Of a DNA stretch of 64,000 bases, positions 1 to 11,570 are shown one piece after another. A program made the translations under genes and the position numbers. The DNA comes from Tricholoma matsutake. Taxonomy: Eukaryota; Basidiomycota; Agaricomycetes; Agaricales; Tricholomataceae. Under the pieces are notes generated by a model. The model saw nothing but the letters and a program-made list of their open reading frames with translations. It made no database searches and was not told the origin of the DNA. Location of the stretch: contig AP026538.1 in NCBI GenBank assembly GCA_026075535.2, positions 15,136,337-15,200,336 of the forward strand, given 5' to 3'. The first letter of the stretch is position 1. Each line of letters begins with the position of its first letter.

Positions 1-3000
1 ACATTCTTCGAAATCTGTGAAAACGAACTGGGAGATCCTGCAGAACTGTCATCAGAAGGAAGGACCAGTTAGGCAAGTCACTTTATTACAGCAAGCACTT
101 GCTATCCAGTGCATGCCAAATACACCTCTCCCTGAAATGGCTGAATGGATTCGCACACTTATTGAGCATGTGTTTGCTATGGGAGATATTACCTCTGACC
201 TCTTATGCTGTATTGCACTTTTGAATTCCCTCAGTTCACATTTTTCTCATGTGCATTCCATTATTTCCTGCAACATTGCTGTGTCTACACCATCTGCACC
301 ATACACATCCAAGAATATTCATTTTTTTTTTAGAAAATGAACAGTCTCTCCAGGACAATGACTGATGTACTGATACATCCCCTTCCCTTGCTCTAGCTGC
401 GACCTCCAAACTGGCCAGGGCTCCTGGGACCACAATCTGCAGCAACTGTAAATGCCCCTGGCACACTAAAGAGTATTGTATCTCAAAAGGCATCAGTATG
501 GAAGGAAGTACAATTGAGGAATCAAAAGCTGTGAGGAAACAGGCATATGAAAAATGGATGTCCAATGCTGGAGCTCCCAAGTCTACCACAAAGGTCCCCA
601 TTACCATGAAGGACAACACCGGTTGTGCATTCACTGTCATGATTGATTCTGCTGCTTGGAACAATTCCAGGGGAATTTGCTGGCCTGGCTAGCAACCCCC
701 TTCCTCATGCAACTATTGAGGAGGTTGAGTACAAAGGTTGGTTTGCGATCAAGGAGGAGTTCTGTACCTCAGTTAATTGGACCGATAATTCTGTTCCAGT
801 AACCGTGGACACTTTTACAGTTGCCCCCTCAACCAAGCCCAATGCACTCCCATCTCCATCCATGATCACCCATTTAATGTTGACACTGGAGCCACCATCC
901 ATATTTCTCCCGATCAATCAGATTTCATCACACTTCATGCTATTATCCCACAATCAGTTCGAGGCATTGGGGGTTTTTCTATCTCCACAATTGGCATGGG
1001 AGATATCAAACTCTGCATTGCCCGAGGTGCATCAATCATTTTACATAATGCACTCTATGTTCCAAATGTGGCAGTGCGCTTGATCTCAGTTAGCTCGCTT
1101 ACCAAGGATTCAAATGCTGTAGCACATTTTGATGAATCGTCATGCTGGATCACAAATAAGTCCACTGGTGCCCACATAGCCCAAGGCGTCCTGTCACCCA
1201 ACAAGAAACTTTCTTCTCTCTTACTACACTCTGCCTCTGCCAAACATGTCTTTGCTGTCCACTCAGCCCCTAACATTATCACCTGGCATCATCATCTAGG
1301 GCACGTGAACTATCAAGCTTTCAAGACATGGCACAAAAAGGGACAATTGCTGGTATGCCTGCACAATCCTCCTTTAAACCTCCTAAATGTGAATCTTGCA
1401 TCCTTGGAAAACAGACCCACTCGCCTGTTCCTAAGAAGCACATAGAGGGGGAAGGACATAGGGCTACACAAAAATTGGAAAAAGTTTGGGTAGATCTTTC
1501 GGGACTGCATGATGTAAAGTCACATTCCAGGAATTCATACATCATGAACATCATGGATGATTGTACCTCACACCCATGGTCCATACCACTTAAGCATAAG
1601 GATGACACATTTCCTGAACTCAAGGCATGGGAGCTAGCATGAGAAAAGGAGACTGGCCTGCAAGTGGGAACATACATCACAGACAATGGAGAACTCAGGT
1701 CACACGAAGTTGAAGCCTGGCTAAAGGTGAGGGGAACTGATCATAAATTCACTGCACCTTATACTTCAGTTCACATTGGTCATGTTGAATGTATGCACAG
1801 GATGCTAATGGGGAAGGCGTGCACCATGCACATTTATGCCAACTTACCATCTTATCTTTGGGACGAACTTTACTTAATGGCTTCTCTCCTGCATGCCAAG
1901 ACTACAACAAGTTCACTAAAAGGCTCTACCCCTTGGGAGAAATGGCACAGATGACAACCTGATTACACTTACATGAGGGAGATTGGTTGTAAAGCATATG
2001 TTTTCATCCAGAATAGAAACAACCCAAAAATCTACAAACATTCAATCGAATGTGTACTCATCGGCTATGAGCTCAAATCATAAGTGTATTGTTGTTACAA
2101 TCGGAAAACTGGCAATGTATATAGCTCATACCATGTCAGGTTTGTTGAAAGCCATAATGGCCATGTACCATTGCCTGCACTGCACAATGCACTGGGTCAA
2201 ACAGAAGAGACTCCTCCATCAACTTTCACCCCTGTTGACATCCATGATGATGACATCACCATACCCAATACAGGACCTGTTGATGACTTACCCATAGATG
2301 AGCCTGTTGCGACAGACACTCCTGAGCCAGGAGCCTCAGAACCACGCAGATCCACCAGAGTGCCAATTCCTACTGATAAACATCCAAACGGAGGCCCAGC
2401 CACTACCAGACTAGGTTGAGCTATCCATGATTCACAAGAATCCACAGAGCATATAAAGGAGCAATGTATGGAATGGAAGCAAATCTTGGAAGGGCTCCAT
2501 GACATCATCACACCTACACCTGTTGATCATGATTGAGCTGATCAGCAATTGATCGAAGACCCTACACTTGGTGATCAGGCACATCAATCCCACACATTGA
2601 TCTCAGAGATGTCTGATATAGATCCCGGATCACTACAATTCAAAGATGACCCACATACCTGGGAGGAAGCCCAGAACTCGGCAGATTCTGAGTGCTGGGA
2701 GGAAGGCTACTGGGAGGAACTCAAGTCCCTAAAAGACATGCAAGTCTACAAATTAGTTCCGAGAGCCAACGTACCACAGGGGTGCCACATACATAAGGGT
2801 CACCCAGTCTTCCACATCAAATGAAATGAGGATGGCACTCCAGTGCATTGGAAGGTATGCCTTGTTTTCAAAGGGTTCAAACAGATTTATGGCAAAGATT
2901 ACACAAAAACTACCTCACCTACTGCATGCATGGAATCTTGGCAGATTCTCCTGCACATTGCCGCCTCGCTTGGCTGGGACACGCAACAAATTGATGTCAA

Positions 3001-4228
3001 AACTGCGTTTCTCTATGGACTCTTACCGGCTGATGAGATTCAGTATATGGAACAACTGACTGGTTTTGTAGAAGTTGGGAAAGAAGGTTGGGTATGGGAG
3101 TTACAGCAAGGACTTTACAGTATGAAACAGAGTGGATGCATCTGGAATCAAACACTGGATGCACAGATGATTTCTTGGGGTTTTACAAGACTCTCATGCA
3201 AATTGTGCATCTACTATTGTAAGGCTAACACTGGAACTATTGTAGTGGTGGTCCATATCGATGACTACCTGTCCATTGCTAGTCAGAAAGAGGAGAATGA
3301 ATGGTTCAAAGACCAAATGTGAAAAGTCTAGACAATTTCAGATCTGGTAACAGCACGGTTCATTGTTGGTATTGCAATCACTTGGGACAGGATACATTGA
3401 ACTGTCACTCTATAACAAATGGCATTAATTGACAAAATTGTGTCCCAGTTTGGTCAATCCGATGCACACCCCCTATCTGCACCAATGGAACTGGGACAGA
3501 AACTTCACCGCATTGACCGCACTGCACTCCCTGTCGATGAACAAGCCAAATTATCAAACTTACCCTATTGTTCCTTGGTTGGGTGCCTATTATATGTACG
3601 TGGCCATCTCAATGCATCCAGATATCTCATTCACTGTCCAACAACTTTCACAATTTTTGGACTCTTATTCCTTTGAACCTTGGCACGCTGCTCTACATCT
3701 TGTTTGCTACCTTAAAGGAACATGGGACCTTAAACTCTACCTGGGTGGAGACAACCCTATCTCATCATTGGCTTATACAGATTTCAACTGGGCTAGTTGC
3801 CTCGATACTAGGTGCAGTGTTGGTGGCTACATATGTTCACTTGGGTCTGGAGCTGTTTCATGGACTGCTCGCAAACAAAAAACAGTTGCATCATCATCAC
3901 ATGAAGCTGAGTACATTGCAGCTTTTGAGACTGCAAAAGAGTGCATTTTTGGATTCATACATTGCTTACCACTATTGGTCATTCACCCAACATGCTGACC
4001 CCAATGTTATGCGACAACACCAGCTCAATTAGCCTGTCAGAAGATCCTCTCCTCCACTCCAGAGTTAAACATGTTGACATTAAATTCCACTTCCTTTGTG
4101 AATGCATTCAATCTAAGGAACTCGCTGTATCCTATGTCAATACCAAGGACAATATCGCTGACATTTTCACCAAGGCTCTCGACGCCAAACAATTTGTGCG
4201 CTTATGTGACTTCTTGGGTCTCCAATAA
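1..4228 (+). pseudogene. Degenerate Ty1/copia gag-pol polyprotein
   Basis: Reading several broken frames in order gives a complete copia domain order. A UBN2-type gag lies at 17-340 and a zinc knuckle (CSNCKCPWHTKEYC) near 440-485. A protease/pre-integrase stretch ending in TWHHHLGH lies near 1000-1320. The integrase core is at about 1385-1955 (CESCILGK zinc half-site, ITDNGE catalytic segment). Reverse transcriptase spans about 2720-3320, with HIDDYLS in place of the usual YVDD box. Copia RNase H lies at 3760-4228 (EAEYIA; SEDPLLHSRVKHVDIKFHF). Many stops and frame changes separate the parts, so it cannot make a full polyprotein. The 5' end lies outside the window. Copia identity is secure from the domain order (integrase before RT). 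Confidence 0.9.
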
Positions 4229-4625
4229 CATGTGCCAATTCCATGCGAGGAGGAGTATTCATGGTGAGGAGGAGTGTTGAGATCTACACCATGAATGCAC
4301 CCTTTGATGTGGCATGCTAATTATAGCACACAAAATGATGCGTATTTCCCCTTGTCCATATTCCTTTCTAATAGTCCCTTTATCATATTTTCTATTGTCA
4401 TACTCATGGTATATATATTAAACTAGATAGACATAGACACCTCAGTCCATTATACACAGACTGAGGTGAGTAGATTCACTAGTGCTCACTTTGATCAGAT
4501 CACTTACTGTACTATTTATAGCAGTTCTGTGTATTATCTAGGTATGAATATATAGTCCGTTATACACAGACTGAGCTTATTCATGTATTATCTAGGCTGG
4601 ATTTCTATATAAGATGCTGGTTACA
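4229..4625 (+). repeat. 3' LTR region of the degenerate copia element
   Basis: A purine tract (gaggaggag) is followed by TGTTGAGATC at 4275, the expected polypurine-tract/LTR junction downstream of copia RNase H. The stretch holds two near-identical segments around TCCATTATACACAGACTGAG (about 4443 and 4553). The outer LTR end is not clear because no second LTR is present; it must lie before the helicase remnant that starts near 4630. Confidence 0.6.
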
Positions 4626-4629
4626 TAAT

Positions 4630-5480
4630 TACATTCTGAACATCTGAACTGTGAGCTTTCACTATAATTCTGAATCCAATCTTGTATTGATACATAAGGA
4701 TTTGTTCCAGCAGATAAGATACAAGATTGAATAGAATGTCAATGAGTTTGAGCCTGAGACAAGGTATGTCCTTGAGAACAAGCAAGTTGTGAGGACACAG
4801 TTTGAGTGGGTGTCATAAACATAAGTAGTAACAGTTTAACTACTGATGTTTGTATGCCCCCCTGCAAGCCAGCAATTCTCAAGTCATCCAGCTCATGTCT
4901 AAATCTGTCCCTCACATTCTCTAATGAAGTAAGACCCTCAGAAGGGTTCTGAAATCCATTGCATATATTCTCAAGTATATCATTATTTATAGAACCAAAA
5001 TTATCAGTTCAACACCATGGATTAGTTTTCCATACTGCATAAAGGATAGAGAATACAGAATCATATACACAACTGTTATTGCTCCATATTATACCTAGAG
5101 GAACTGAAATCTGATAAATCTCATTACCTTCTGCATTATGCAAATTTTCATTGTTTCTTGGTCTTTTATATACTGGCAGATCTTTAACCAAAATCTTTTC
5201 ATTGACAGTTACATCACTAATTTTCCTTTTCAAACTAACCATGGTGCTATTTGCAGAAGATCTTATAAAGGATTCTGTATTTGTAGTAGCATCAAGTGCC
5301 TTTTTCTTCTGTTTTTCTATAATTCTCCATCTGACATCTATTATTTCAGGTTCTGATAAAAGATCTCTTGAGTTCCATCTGATAGCTTTGTGTACAGCAT
5401 GTGGTACATAATGTGATACTTTCCATATTCTAAAATATGTAATTAGCATGTTCCATTGTTCACCAGTAACAGTTTTATGC
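4630..5480 (-). pseudogene. Pif1-like helicase gene, C-terminal part (Cys-box domain)
   Basis: This is the downstream continuation of the helicase remnant at 29700-30845, separated from it by element A. The minus frame carries VKYWHKTVTGEQWN directly at the insertion point, a basic middle region, then GIIWSNNSCVYDSVFSILY. The NNSCxYDS box resembles the catalytic Cys box of ubiquitin-specific protease-like domains. Past an in-frame stop near 5009 the frame still encodes a Cys/His-bearing segment (SQLACSQGHTLSQ, FRCSECNYV) down to about 4630, as expected of a zinc-bearing C-terminus. Assigning protease activity is inference. The lesions and the insertion make it a pseudogene. Confidence 0.7.
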
Positions 5481-5700
5481 CAGTACTTTACACTCCCCCC
5501 CCGCCAGTCCGAGCGGAGTCCGCTCGGACACACTCGGACACTCGGACTGTCCGAGTTGTCCAAGTAAAGTCCGAGGACTGCACTTGGACTTTGCTTGGAC
5601 AACATCAATTGTGCATTTATTTACACCTTCTAAAGTACTGTCCAAGTAAAGTCCGAGTTCCAGTCTTAGAGAAAGTCTTATAAGTCTCACAAAATGTGTG

Positions 5701-5786
5701 CACAGCAGGAATTGAACCAACAGCCTTCTGGACTAGCAATCACATGACAACAAAACATGCACACTCTACCTCTTAAGCCAAGTAGT
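5701..5786 (-). promoter_or_regulatory. tRNA-like sequence, outward facing (A left)
   Basis: On the minus strand a box-A-like TGGCTTAAGAGGTAGAG (complement of about 5764-5780) is followed about 50 nt later by a perfect box B, GGTTCAATTCC (complement of 5708-5718). The flanks do not make a clean cloverleaf, so a functional tRNA is unlikely. An internal Pol III promoter pointing to the left end of element A is the better reading. Confidence 0.6.
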
Positions 5787-6085
5787 CATTTAAAGTTACA
5801 TACATTATATCTATTTATTACTGAAATTTAATTTTTTATATATCATGATTAGATTATTAAATTGACCCCCTCGCATCTGTGCAAGGGGTAATTAATATGG
5901 GTAATTAATATGTATAATACTAAGCCCTCCCCTCACAAGCTCGAGGGGAGGAGGCCATAACTATCAATTATAAAAATAAATTAAAAACACCCACCATGAG
6001 CAGTTGCTCGTGGCAGCATTCATCTCTCCCCGGGTTGTCCCCTGGCCATCTTGCTCTCCTGTCCCCATTCTTCTCCCCCCCGAAC
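5787..6085. repeat. C-rich/G-rich hairpins of element A
   Basis: Two short imperfect palindromes lie here, near 5866-5890 (cccctcgc...gcaagggg) and 5926-5955 (cctcccctc...gaggggagg). The same type occurs at the same relative place in B and C. The remainder is AT-rich with no gene. Confidence 0.55.
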
Positions 6086-6288
6086 CACCCCATGAGCAGA
6101 TGCTTGTAGGCATGGGGTGGGTGTCATTGTGGGTGTCCCCACTCTCGTCATTGTCTCCCTTCCCTCTTGTCTCCTTCCTCCTCGTCTCTTCCCCCTCACC
6201 TTCCACCCTGCGAGTAGGGGCTCGCAGCAGTGGTGGTGGTGGTGGTGATGGTGGTGGTGTCATTGTTGTCGCCAGTAGTAGTTTGTAC

Positions 6289-6378
6289 CTATAAAAAGTT
6301 AGTTAGGATCGAAAAATGAAATGAGAAAAGAAAAAAAAACTTACCTAGGACCCAAGAGACATTGATGTCTCTTGGGTC
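6289..6378 (-). other. Hairpin abutting a 56-nt intron-like sequence (A left)
   Basis: A perfect 14-bp stem with a 2-nt loop (GACCCAAGAGACAT and its complement, 6349-6378) is followed on the minus strand by CTAG|GTAAGT, a run of nine T, a double CTAAC branch motif and a TATAG acceptor. The intron-like part is 6289-6344. Six related modules occur in the window (18430-18530, 18580-18682, 25066-25153, 28842-28922, 29190-29289, 34542-34641). Splicing is inferred from sequence only. Confidence 0.6.
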
Positions 6379-6536
6379 TCCCCTAATCATGGTCGTTCCC
6401 TGCCATTGTCGTCATTCCACCCACCATCCACCCCACAAGCAGTTGCTCATGAGGCTGGAGGCAGGTGGTGTGTCCTGCATGGTGGGCGTGAGTAGCCATT
6501 CTTGTTGTTTCAAAGTTGCACCCATTCCCACCCCGC

Positions 6537-7242
6537 TGTTAAGAACAGATCCTAGAAGACATGTCGGAATCCAATTGGACACTGCAGGTGATAATAGTGG
6601 GAGTTTGTTGGGTCATTGCGGATTCTGCAGAAGGGGACACAGAAAGGACTTGGCTTCAGCTTGTAAGAAGCTGCGCCCTTCACCTCATCTCGTGTCCTAA
6701 TTTCAAGTCGAAGGTTTGGAGGTAGGAGCAGGAAAGTGTGGGTAAATGTGGGGAGGAGTATGGAGGGACTTAGGTTAAGTTCAGGTGAGGTAGAACTTCA
6801 GAGGGAGACTAGAGGTCGAGTTGAATGGAGTTCAGACTCTTAGAGAACTGAGGTTGGAGTAGAAGGAGGTTTAGATTGGCAGGATAAAGTTGAGTCTATG
6901 TCGATATACAAACTGAGGAATACAAGGCAAAACTAACTAAGCTTAAATACTGTAGTCTGGAATAAATGCGGAACAGGAACAAAGACTGTGGCAGTGTCTC
7001 GACTACGTAGATAAATTACCTAGCGGGAGCTGCACAGGAATCCGTAGTCAAATTTGCAATAGAGACGGCAGCCTTGGCAAGGCAGCCGTGGGTGCTGTAC
7101 AAGGCGGCCTGGTGCACAGCAGTGTGGGCAGTGCAAGGCAGCTGGGAACAAAATTGGGAGGCGTAGACAAATGTCGGGTTCGATGTGTGGGAAAGGGTCA
7201 GATGGATGCGGGTTCCGATTGGGCGAGGAATGGTTCTTGACA
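6537..7242 (-). repeat. Gypsy-1 3' LTR (706 bp)
   Basis: Starts TGTTAAGAACAGATCC and ends GTTCTTGACA on the plus strand; read on the minus strand it is TGTCAAGAACC...TTAACA. The CCCGC TSD precedes it. The adjoining CTAAGGGGGAAATAC (minus strand) is the polypurine tract. Relatives lie at 14764-15022, 17128-17824, 28317-28769 and 38965-39542. Confidence 0.9.
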
Positions 7243-7377
7243 GTATTTCCCCCTTAGTGCTGAGCCTACGAGGCACGTGAGGGTTTGAGTCCAAATGAGG
7301 AAGTTGGTTGAATTTCTGAATGCGGCAATTGGTTGAAAATTTTTCATGTTGTTTCCTACTCCCATCACCTATCAGAA

Positions 7378-8365
7378 ATGTCCCCCCCAGCAGTCTCCAC
7401 ACAGATCAAAATGGCCGCAATGAAGGCCCAACACGAACAGAGGGAGCAGGCACTGAGGGAGCAGATGGAAAAGGAGATGAAGGAGCTGGAGGAAGTGGCG
7501 AGGGAGGAGGAACACCGGGTGCAGGAGGCACAAAAGGCAGCAGAGGAGGCTGCAAAGGCAGAGGAGGCATGCCAGGCAGAGGCGCAGAAAAAGGAGGCAT
7601 CAGCCGCAAGACAAGCAGAGAAGAATTGGGTGGCTGCAGCCATGGGTTTGGAGGATGAGGCCGAGGGGAGCAAGTCCCCAAAGAAAAAGAAAGTCGCCAA
7701 GTCAAAGGCACGAGTGGGGTTGGAGGAGTCAGAGGGTCCAGTGCAGGTGCAGGCCACATTGCCCTGCAAAAGGTGCATACTTGTTTCCCTTCTCAGTCTT
7801 CTTTTACTGATAAATGGCCTAGATGCAAATATCAGAAGATTGCTTGTTTCAAGATGGGTGTGAGGGGATGTGTGTGTGACAACTGCACATGCATCAAACA
7901 TAAGTGCGAGGAGGTAGTGTGGGAGCCCCTGCAGCAAAACCGGCGGGAATGACGGGGGCGACGGGGATTAGTGGGGACAACCCAGAGGTAATGCAACAGA
8001 TGATGAAGTTGATAAGAAAGGGATTCACTGAGGTGGCCACTGCAGTGTGGGAGTTGATGGGGGAGATCCAGGACACTTTGGACCCAGAGTGGGTGGAGGA
8101 TGAAAGCGCCGGGGAGGAGAGTGATGAGGGCAACGAAGAAGTGGAGTGGGCAGTGCGAGAGTCCCAGTGGGAAAGACATGGGATCCGCAAGTCTGGAGAT
8201 GACTGGGCGGCCTTCCAGAGATATCTGGAGAAAAGGCAGGCAGATGATGGGGAGGAGAGTGAGAGTGGAGATGAGGAGGGTGGAGAGAAGGACGAGGGCA
8301 GAGAAGAGGGCGAAGTTGGGGGAGAGGGTGATGAAGACGGTGAGGGGGAAGCGGAGGTAGTGTAG
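7378..8365 (+). CDS. Antisense accessory ORF of gypsy-1 (coiled coil, Cys-rich, acidic tail)
   Basis: The ORF lies between the end of pol and the 3' LTR, on the opposite strand to gag-pol. The chosen ATG at 7378 aligns with the ATG of a related antisense ORF at 38845. The product has a long charged helix rich in Glu/Ala/Lys (about residues 10-95, probable coiled coil), a basic patch SPKKKKVAKSKAR, then LPCKR. A likely 50-nt intron (7773-7822, acceptor CCTAG) would join this to a Cys cluster (CKYQKIAC, CVCDNCTCIKHKC). After one frame change near 7905 an acidic tail runs to the stop at 8365. A nuclear DNA- or chromatin-binding role is plausible but unproven. Confidence 0.55.
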
Positions 8366-8399
8366 GGATCCGGTCGGATCCAAAGAAAAATTCTTTTTT

Positions 8400-10040
8400 C
8401 AATAAAGTTTGTTTCTGAGTTCAGACTGAGTGAGTAAGTAACGTGAATAGACTTTAAGCAGGTAATGGTCCGAGTTTCTGTGGGTAGTGGGTGTGAAAAT
8501 CCGCAAGGAGTTCTTGGGTGTGGTCAAGTTCCATAACAGGTAGCCAGGAGGTCTCCTCATTGGTTCCCTGGTAACCTTTCCATCGGATGAGGTAGAGAAT
8601 CTTGCAGCGACATCAGTTGTCGACCTTGGAGTCGAGAACTTCAGCGATCTCATATTCGAGCTCGTCCTCAATGGTGATTGTAGGAGGTGGAGGTTGTGCT
8701 CAATTTGGAATTGTGTTTGGGAAGTGTTTTTCTAGTTGAGAGACATGGAAAACAGGGTGGATAGCCCACATGTGGTCTGGAAGCCATAGGGTGACTGAGT
8801 GAGTACCTGGGTGGGCGATGATTTCCAAAGGACCATGGTTCTTTTCAGAAAGTTTCTTGGAGGGATGAGTGGTGCAGATATTTTCTGCAGTGATGTAGGC
8901 AGAGTCACCAATGTTGAAGTCGGGTGTGGGTGCTCAATGTTTATCTGCAGGGCCTTGATAATGCTCTTGAGCGGCTGCAAGCTGTTTCTGAAGCTCCTGA
9001 TGGAGGTCATCTAAGTTGACGACAAACTCATGGGTGCACTGTGAGGCTAAGTCACATTCTGGAAAGATGGAAATGTTCGGGTGATAGCCTTTGTTGGCAA
9101 AGAAAGGGGATACACCTGTAGAGGTGGAGGGAGCATTGTTGTAGGCAAATTCACCCAAGGGTAAGAGGTGAGACCAGTCATCCTGCTGATAATTGCAGAA
9201 GATCCGGAGGTACTGCTCCAAGGTCTGATTAAGTCATTCTGTCTGACCATCACCTTGCGGGTGATAACCAGAAGTGAAGTGGATCTGCATGTCGAGCACT
9301 TTTCTGAGGGAGCAGAAGAAATGGGAGCCGAGCTCAGATCCCCAGTTGCAAGTGATGTGCGACGGGACGCCATGCTTGGAGAAGACGTGGAGGACAAACA
9401 GGTTCACTAGTTCTTGGGCTGTGATTTCATTGACAGTTGGGATGAATATGCCTTGTTTGGTGAGATGGTCAATGATGACCAGGATAGCGGTGTGACCATC
9501 GGAGTTGGGTAGTTGCTCAATGAAATCCATGGAGATGGAGTTCCAAGGTTGTTCCGGAACTGGAAGTTGCTTTAGAAACCCATAGGGCTTGTGTTGAGGC
9601 GATTTGGATCACTTGCAAGTGGTACAGGATTTGCAGAATTCCTGCACAGAGGTGTGGAGGTTTGGCCAGACATATTCCTGGCAGACAAGCTGCTGGGTTT
9701 TGTTTTGTCTGAAGTGGCCAGAGAGGATATGATCATGTTTGTATTGAAGGACCTTGAGGCGGAGATCTGCGACATCCGGAACATAAATCTGGTTGAAGTG
9801 GCAGAGAAGACCTGCCTCGTCTATGGTCCAGTTGGGGTCGACAGGTGTCGGAAGATGTGCGGATGATAGAGGGTCAAGGGGTAAGGAGGTGCAGATGTCG
9901 TGGTGAAGTTTCTCAACATCCATGATTACTGCTTGTCAAAGAATAGGTGTTGCAAGGTAGGTGGCATGAAGGGAAGAGGTTAGTTGTTCCTGTGTGAATA
10001 CAGGTCAGAAATTGGTTGGGTTTATGGAGGCGAAGTCGCT
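8400..10040 (-). pseudogene. Gypsy-1 integrase and chromodomain
   Basis: The minus frame holds an HHCC-like zinc segment (HDHILSGHFRQNKT... CKSCTTCK), the integrase core (SISMDFIEQLP; ITCNWGSELGSHF; HPQGDGQTE), the GPY-like end (KLSEKNHGPLEIIA; HPVFHVSQLEK) and a chromodomain (EYEIAEVLDSK; LIRWKGYQGTNEETSW). Several in-frame stops occur, notably just after QTE where an Arg codon is expected (CGA to TGA). It continues from the RNase H segment beyond the solo LTR at 10046-10471 and ends near 8400-8460. Confidence 0.85.
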
Positions 10041-10045
10041 ATTTC

Positions 10046-10471
10046 TGTAAGGGGACTAAGGGGGTGCCCTGTGTGTTTTTCCTATTTTTTATGTTCGTCC
10101 CATATTTTTCCCCACCTCATTTCCTTCTATTCTTCATTTTCTATGATTTTTCCGGATTTTATTACTAATTTTCCCTTGCTATCATGTTTGTATATGTTGA
10201 CACTTTTATATTTAGAGGCGGAGTACCCCTTCCGACACATACCCCTTGGTATGATGTCATTCGGCGGCCTTGATCTGCCTATCTCCGCCTTTTTCTATTT
10301 TTAGGTTATATTTGATTTTTGTTGTCTTCACATATACTGGGCATCAGCAAGGGGATCCTTAGAGTTTTCTCTTCGGATTTCCCTTTGCTAGGTGCGCCCC
10401 CAATGCCTGTATTATGTAGTATAATTTTAACTTCGGATTTCCCTTTGCTAGAGGCTTAGGTTGCCCTTATA
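10046..10471 (+). repeat. Solo LTR of the gypsy-3 family (426 bp)
   Basis: The sequence from TGTAAGGGGACTAAGG to TTGCCCTTATA nearly matches the LTRs at 51810 and 57369, including both copies of the CTTCGGATTTCCCTTTGCTA repeat. The TSD ATTTC flanks it (10041-10045, 10472-10476). Removing it with one TSD copy restores the gypsy-1 reading frame (RKGGN joined to SDFASINPTNF). It arose by LTR-LTR recombination after insertion. Confidence 0.92.
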
Positions 10472-10476
10472 ATTTC

Positions 10477-10748
10477 CCCCTTTGCGGTAGACGTTCCAAT
10501 GTATTGTGAGCGCATCTGGCTTGGCCCCTAGTTTTCCGGGGCGGAAGCAGATGACAAGATTGAATTGGGAAAGGTATTCAGACCAATGGGCCTGGCGGCA
10601 GGTGAGCAACTTAGTAGTGCTGAAGTACTCAAGATTTTTGTGGTCAGTGACCACATCAACCGGGTTTGCGGAACCTTCAAAATACTGCCACCAGTGTTTA
10701 AAGGCTTCGAAAATGGCCAAGAGTTCCTTGTCATGGGTGTTGTAATTT
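10477..10748 (-). pseudogene. Gypsy-1 RNase H segment
   Basis: Minus frame: [55 protein letters not shown]. These are the standard Ty3/gypsy RNase H (RNase_H-like_RT) hallmarks. The segment is separated from RT by E2 and from integrase by a solo LTR. About a dozen codons expected between EIHPV (11571) and LNYNTHDKE are missing, so E2 insertion or later decay deleted host sequence. Confidence 0.85.
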
Positions 10749-11570
10749 AGTCCAGTCCGGTTTTTGACTTCCAAATGGGGCAACCGGCAACCGCAACCGG
10801 TCTAGGACCAACCCAGATATTGGAGGACCGCAACTGGACCCTTTAGAACCGGTCCTAATCGGTCCATGGACCGAAAAAAGACTGGTTCGGACTGGTCTTT
10901 TGTCATAAAATTTATTGTGCCAAATATCCCATATGTATCTCAACAAATATGACCAGTACCTCATACGTATTATATTCATGGATAGAGATTGTAATGCTCC
11001 GTAGACCGATTCAACATTTAAGCAATTCCATCAAGATTTGACTGAGATATGGCCAAAACTGAAAGGACATGCATTCAAGTTGCGGTTTGTAGTTTGTAAT
11101 TTGTAGTTTGTAGTTGCACTCATTTGGGCTGCTATATGAATAAAATCCCATGGTACAGATGATTAGGTGTGTTGCTGTTACTTTTATGATGTCATATAGC
11201 TGTACAAAAAGAATTATGGCTCAGGTAATAAGCAATGCAATCAAAGTTGTTCTGATACAACAAAATACTTGTACAAAAATGTTTTTGGTCATATCTCAAC
11301 CAATTCTTGACCGTTTTTGATGGTCCAGGGACCGAAAATGAAGTAAATATGTGTGGGAGTAAGGTCCAACATACGTTGTGACAAAAGACCGGTCGCAACC
11401 GGTTTAAACCGGTTTTTCATCGGTCCTACTATATTTTTCAAAACAAAAGACCAGCAACTGGACTGAAAAAGACCGGTCCATAAATAGACCACTGGTCCGG
11501 TCCTAATTGGTCCAGTTCAGTTCAGTTTCGGTCTTTTTTTCGGTCCTACAGACTGGACCTTTAAACACTA
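10749..11570. mobile_element. TIR element E2 (hAT-like ends, left end damaged)
   Basis: The right end, GGACCTTTAAACACTA, equals the right end of E1 (25672-25687). The left end reads TAGTCCAGTCCGG, as if the TAGTGTTTAAAGG terminus were internally deleted. Subterminal GGTCCGGTCC and GCAACCGG motifs are dense at both ends. The middle is AT-rich, with GTAGTTTGTA repeats near 11090, and matches E4 in reverse orientation. No coding capacity is seen. Confidence 0.75.

Larger units (their letters stand above)
5481..6536. mobile_element. TIR element A, left arm
   Basis: The arm starts CAGTACTTTACACTCCCC right after TTTTATGC (5473-5480). The same 8-mer follows the right end at 29700-29707, so this is an 8-bp TSD in the helicase gene. 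Subterminal TCCGAG/CTCGGA iterons fill 5505-5670. Next come an outward tRNA-like sequence, C-rich/G-rich hairpins (5866-5955), GCGAGCAG-type hairpins (about 6086, 6196, 6420) and the hairpin/intron module. Gypsy-1 interrupts the element at 6536. Without it, A would be about 1.99 kb. No transposase is encoded. Confidence 0.85.

Noticed and set aside
5701..5786. Functional tRNA genes at the six box A/B sites
   Set aside because: Acceptor stems do not pair cleanly, anticodon arms are irregular, and box B is off consensus in some copies. They are kept only as tRNA-like promoters.
6237..6262. GGTGGTGGT and other triplet repeats as CRISPR-like or regulatory arrays
   Set aside because: They are simple microsatellites with no spacers; the genome is eukaryotic.
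7365..7937. Minus-strand ORF opposite the accessory ORF
   Set aside because: A Ser/Ala/Cys-rich mirror of a Glu/Ala/Lys coiled coil; a typical reverse-frame shadow.
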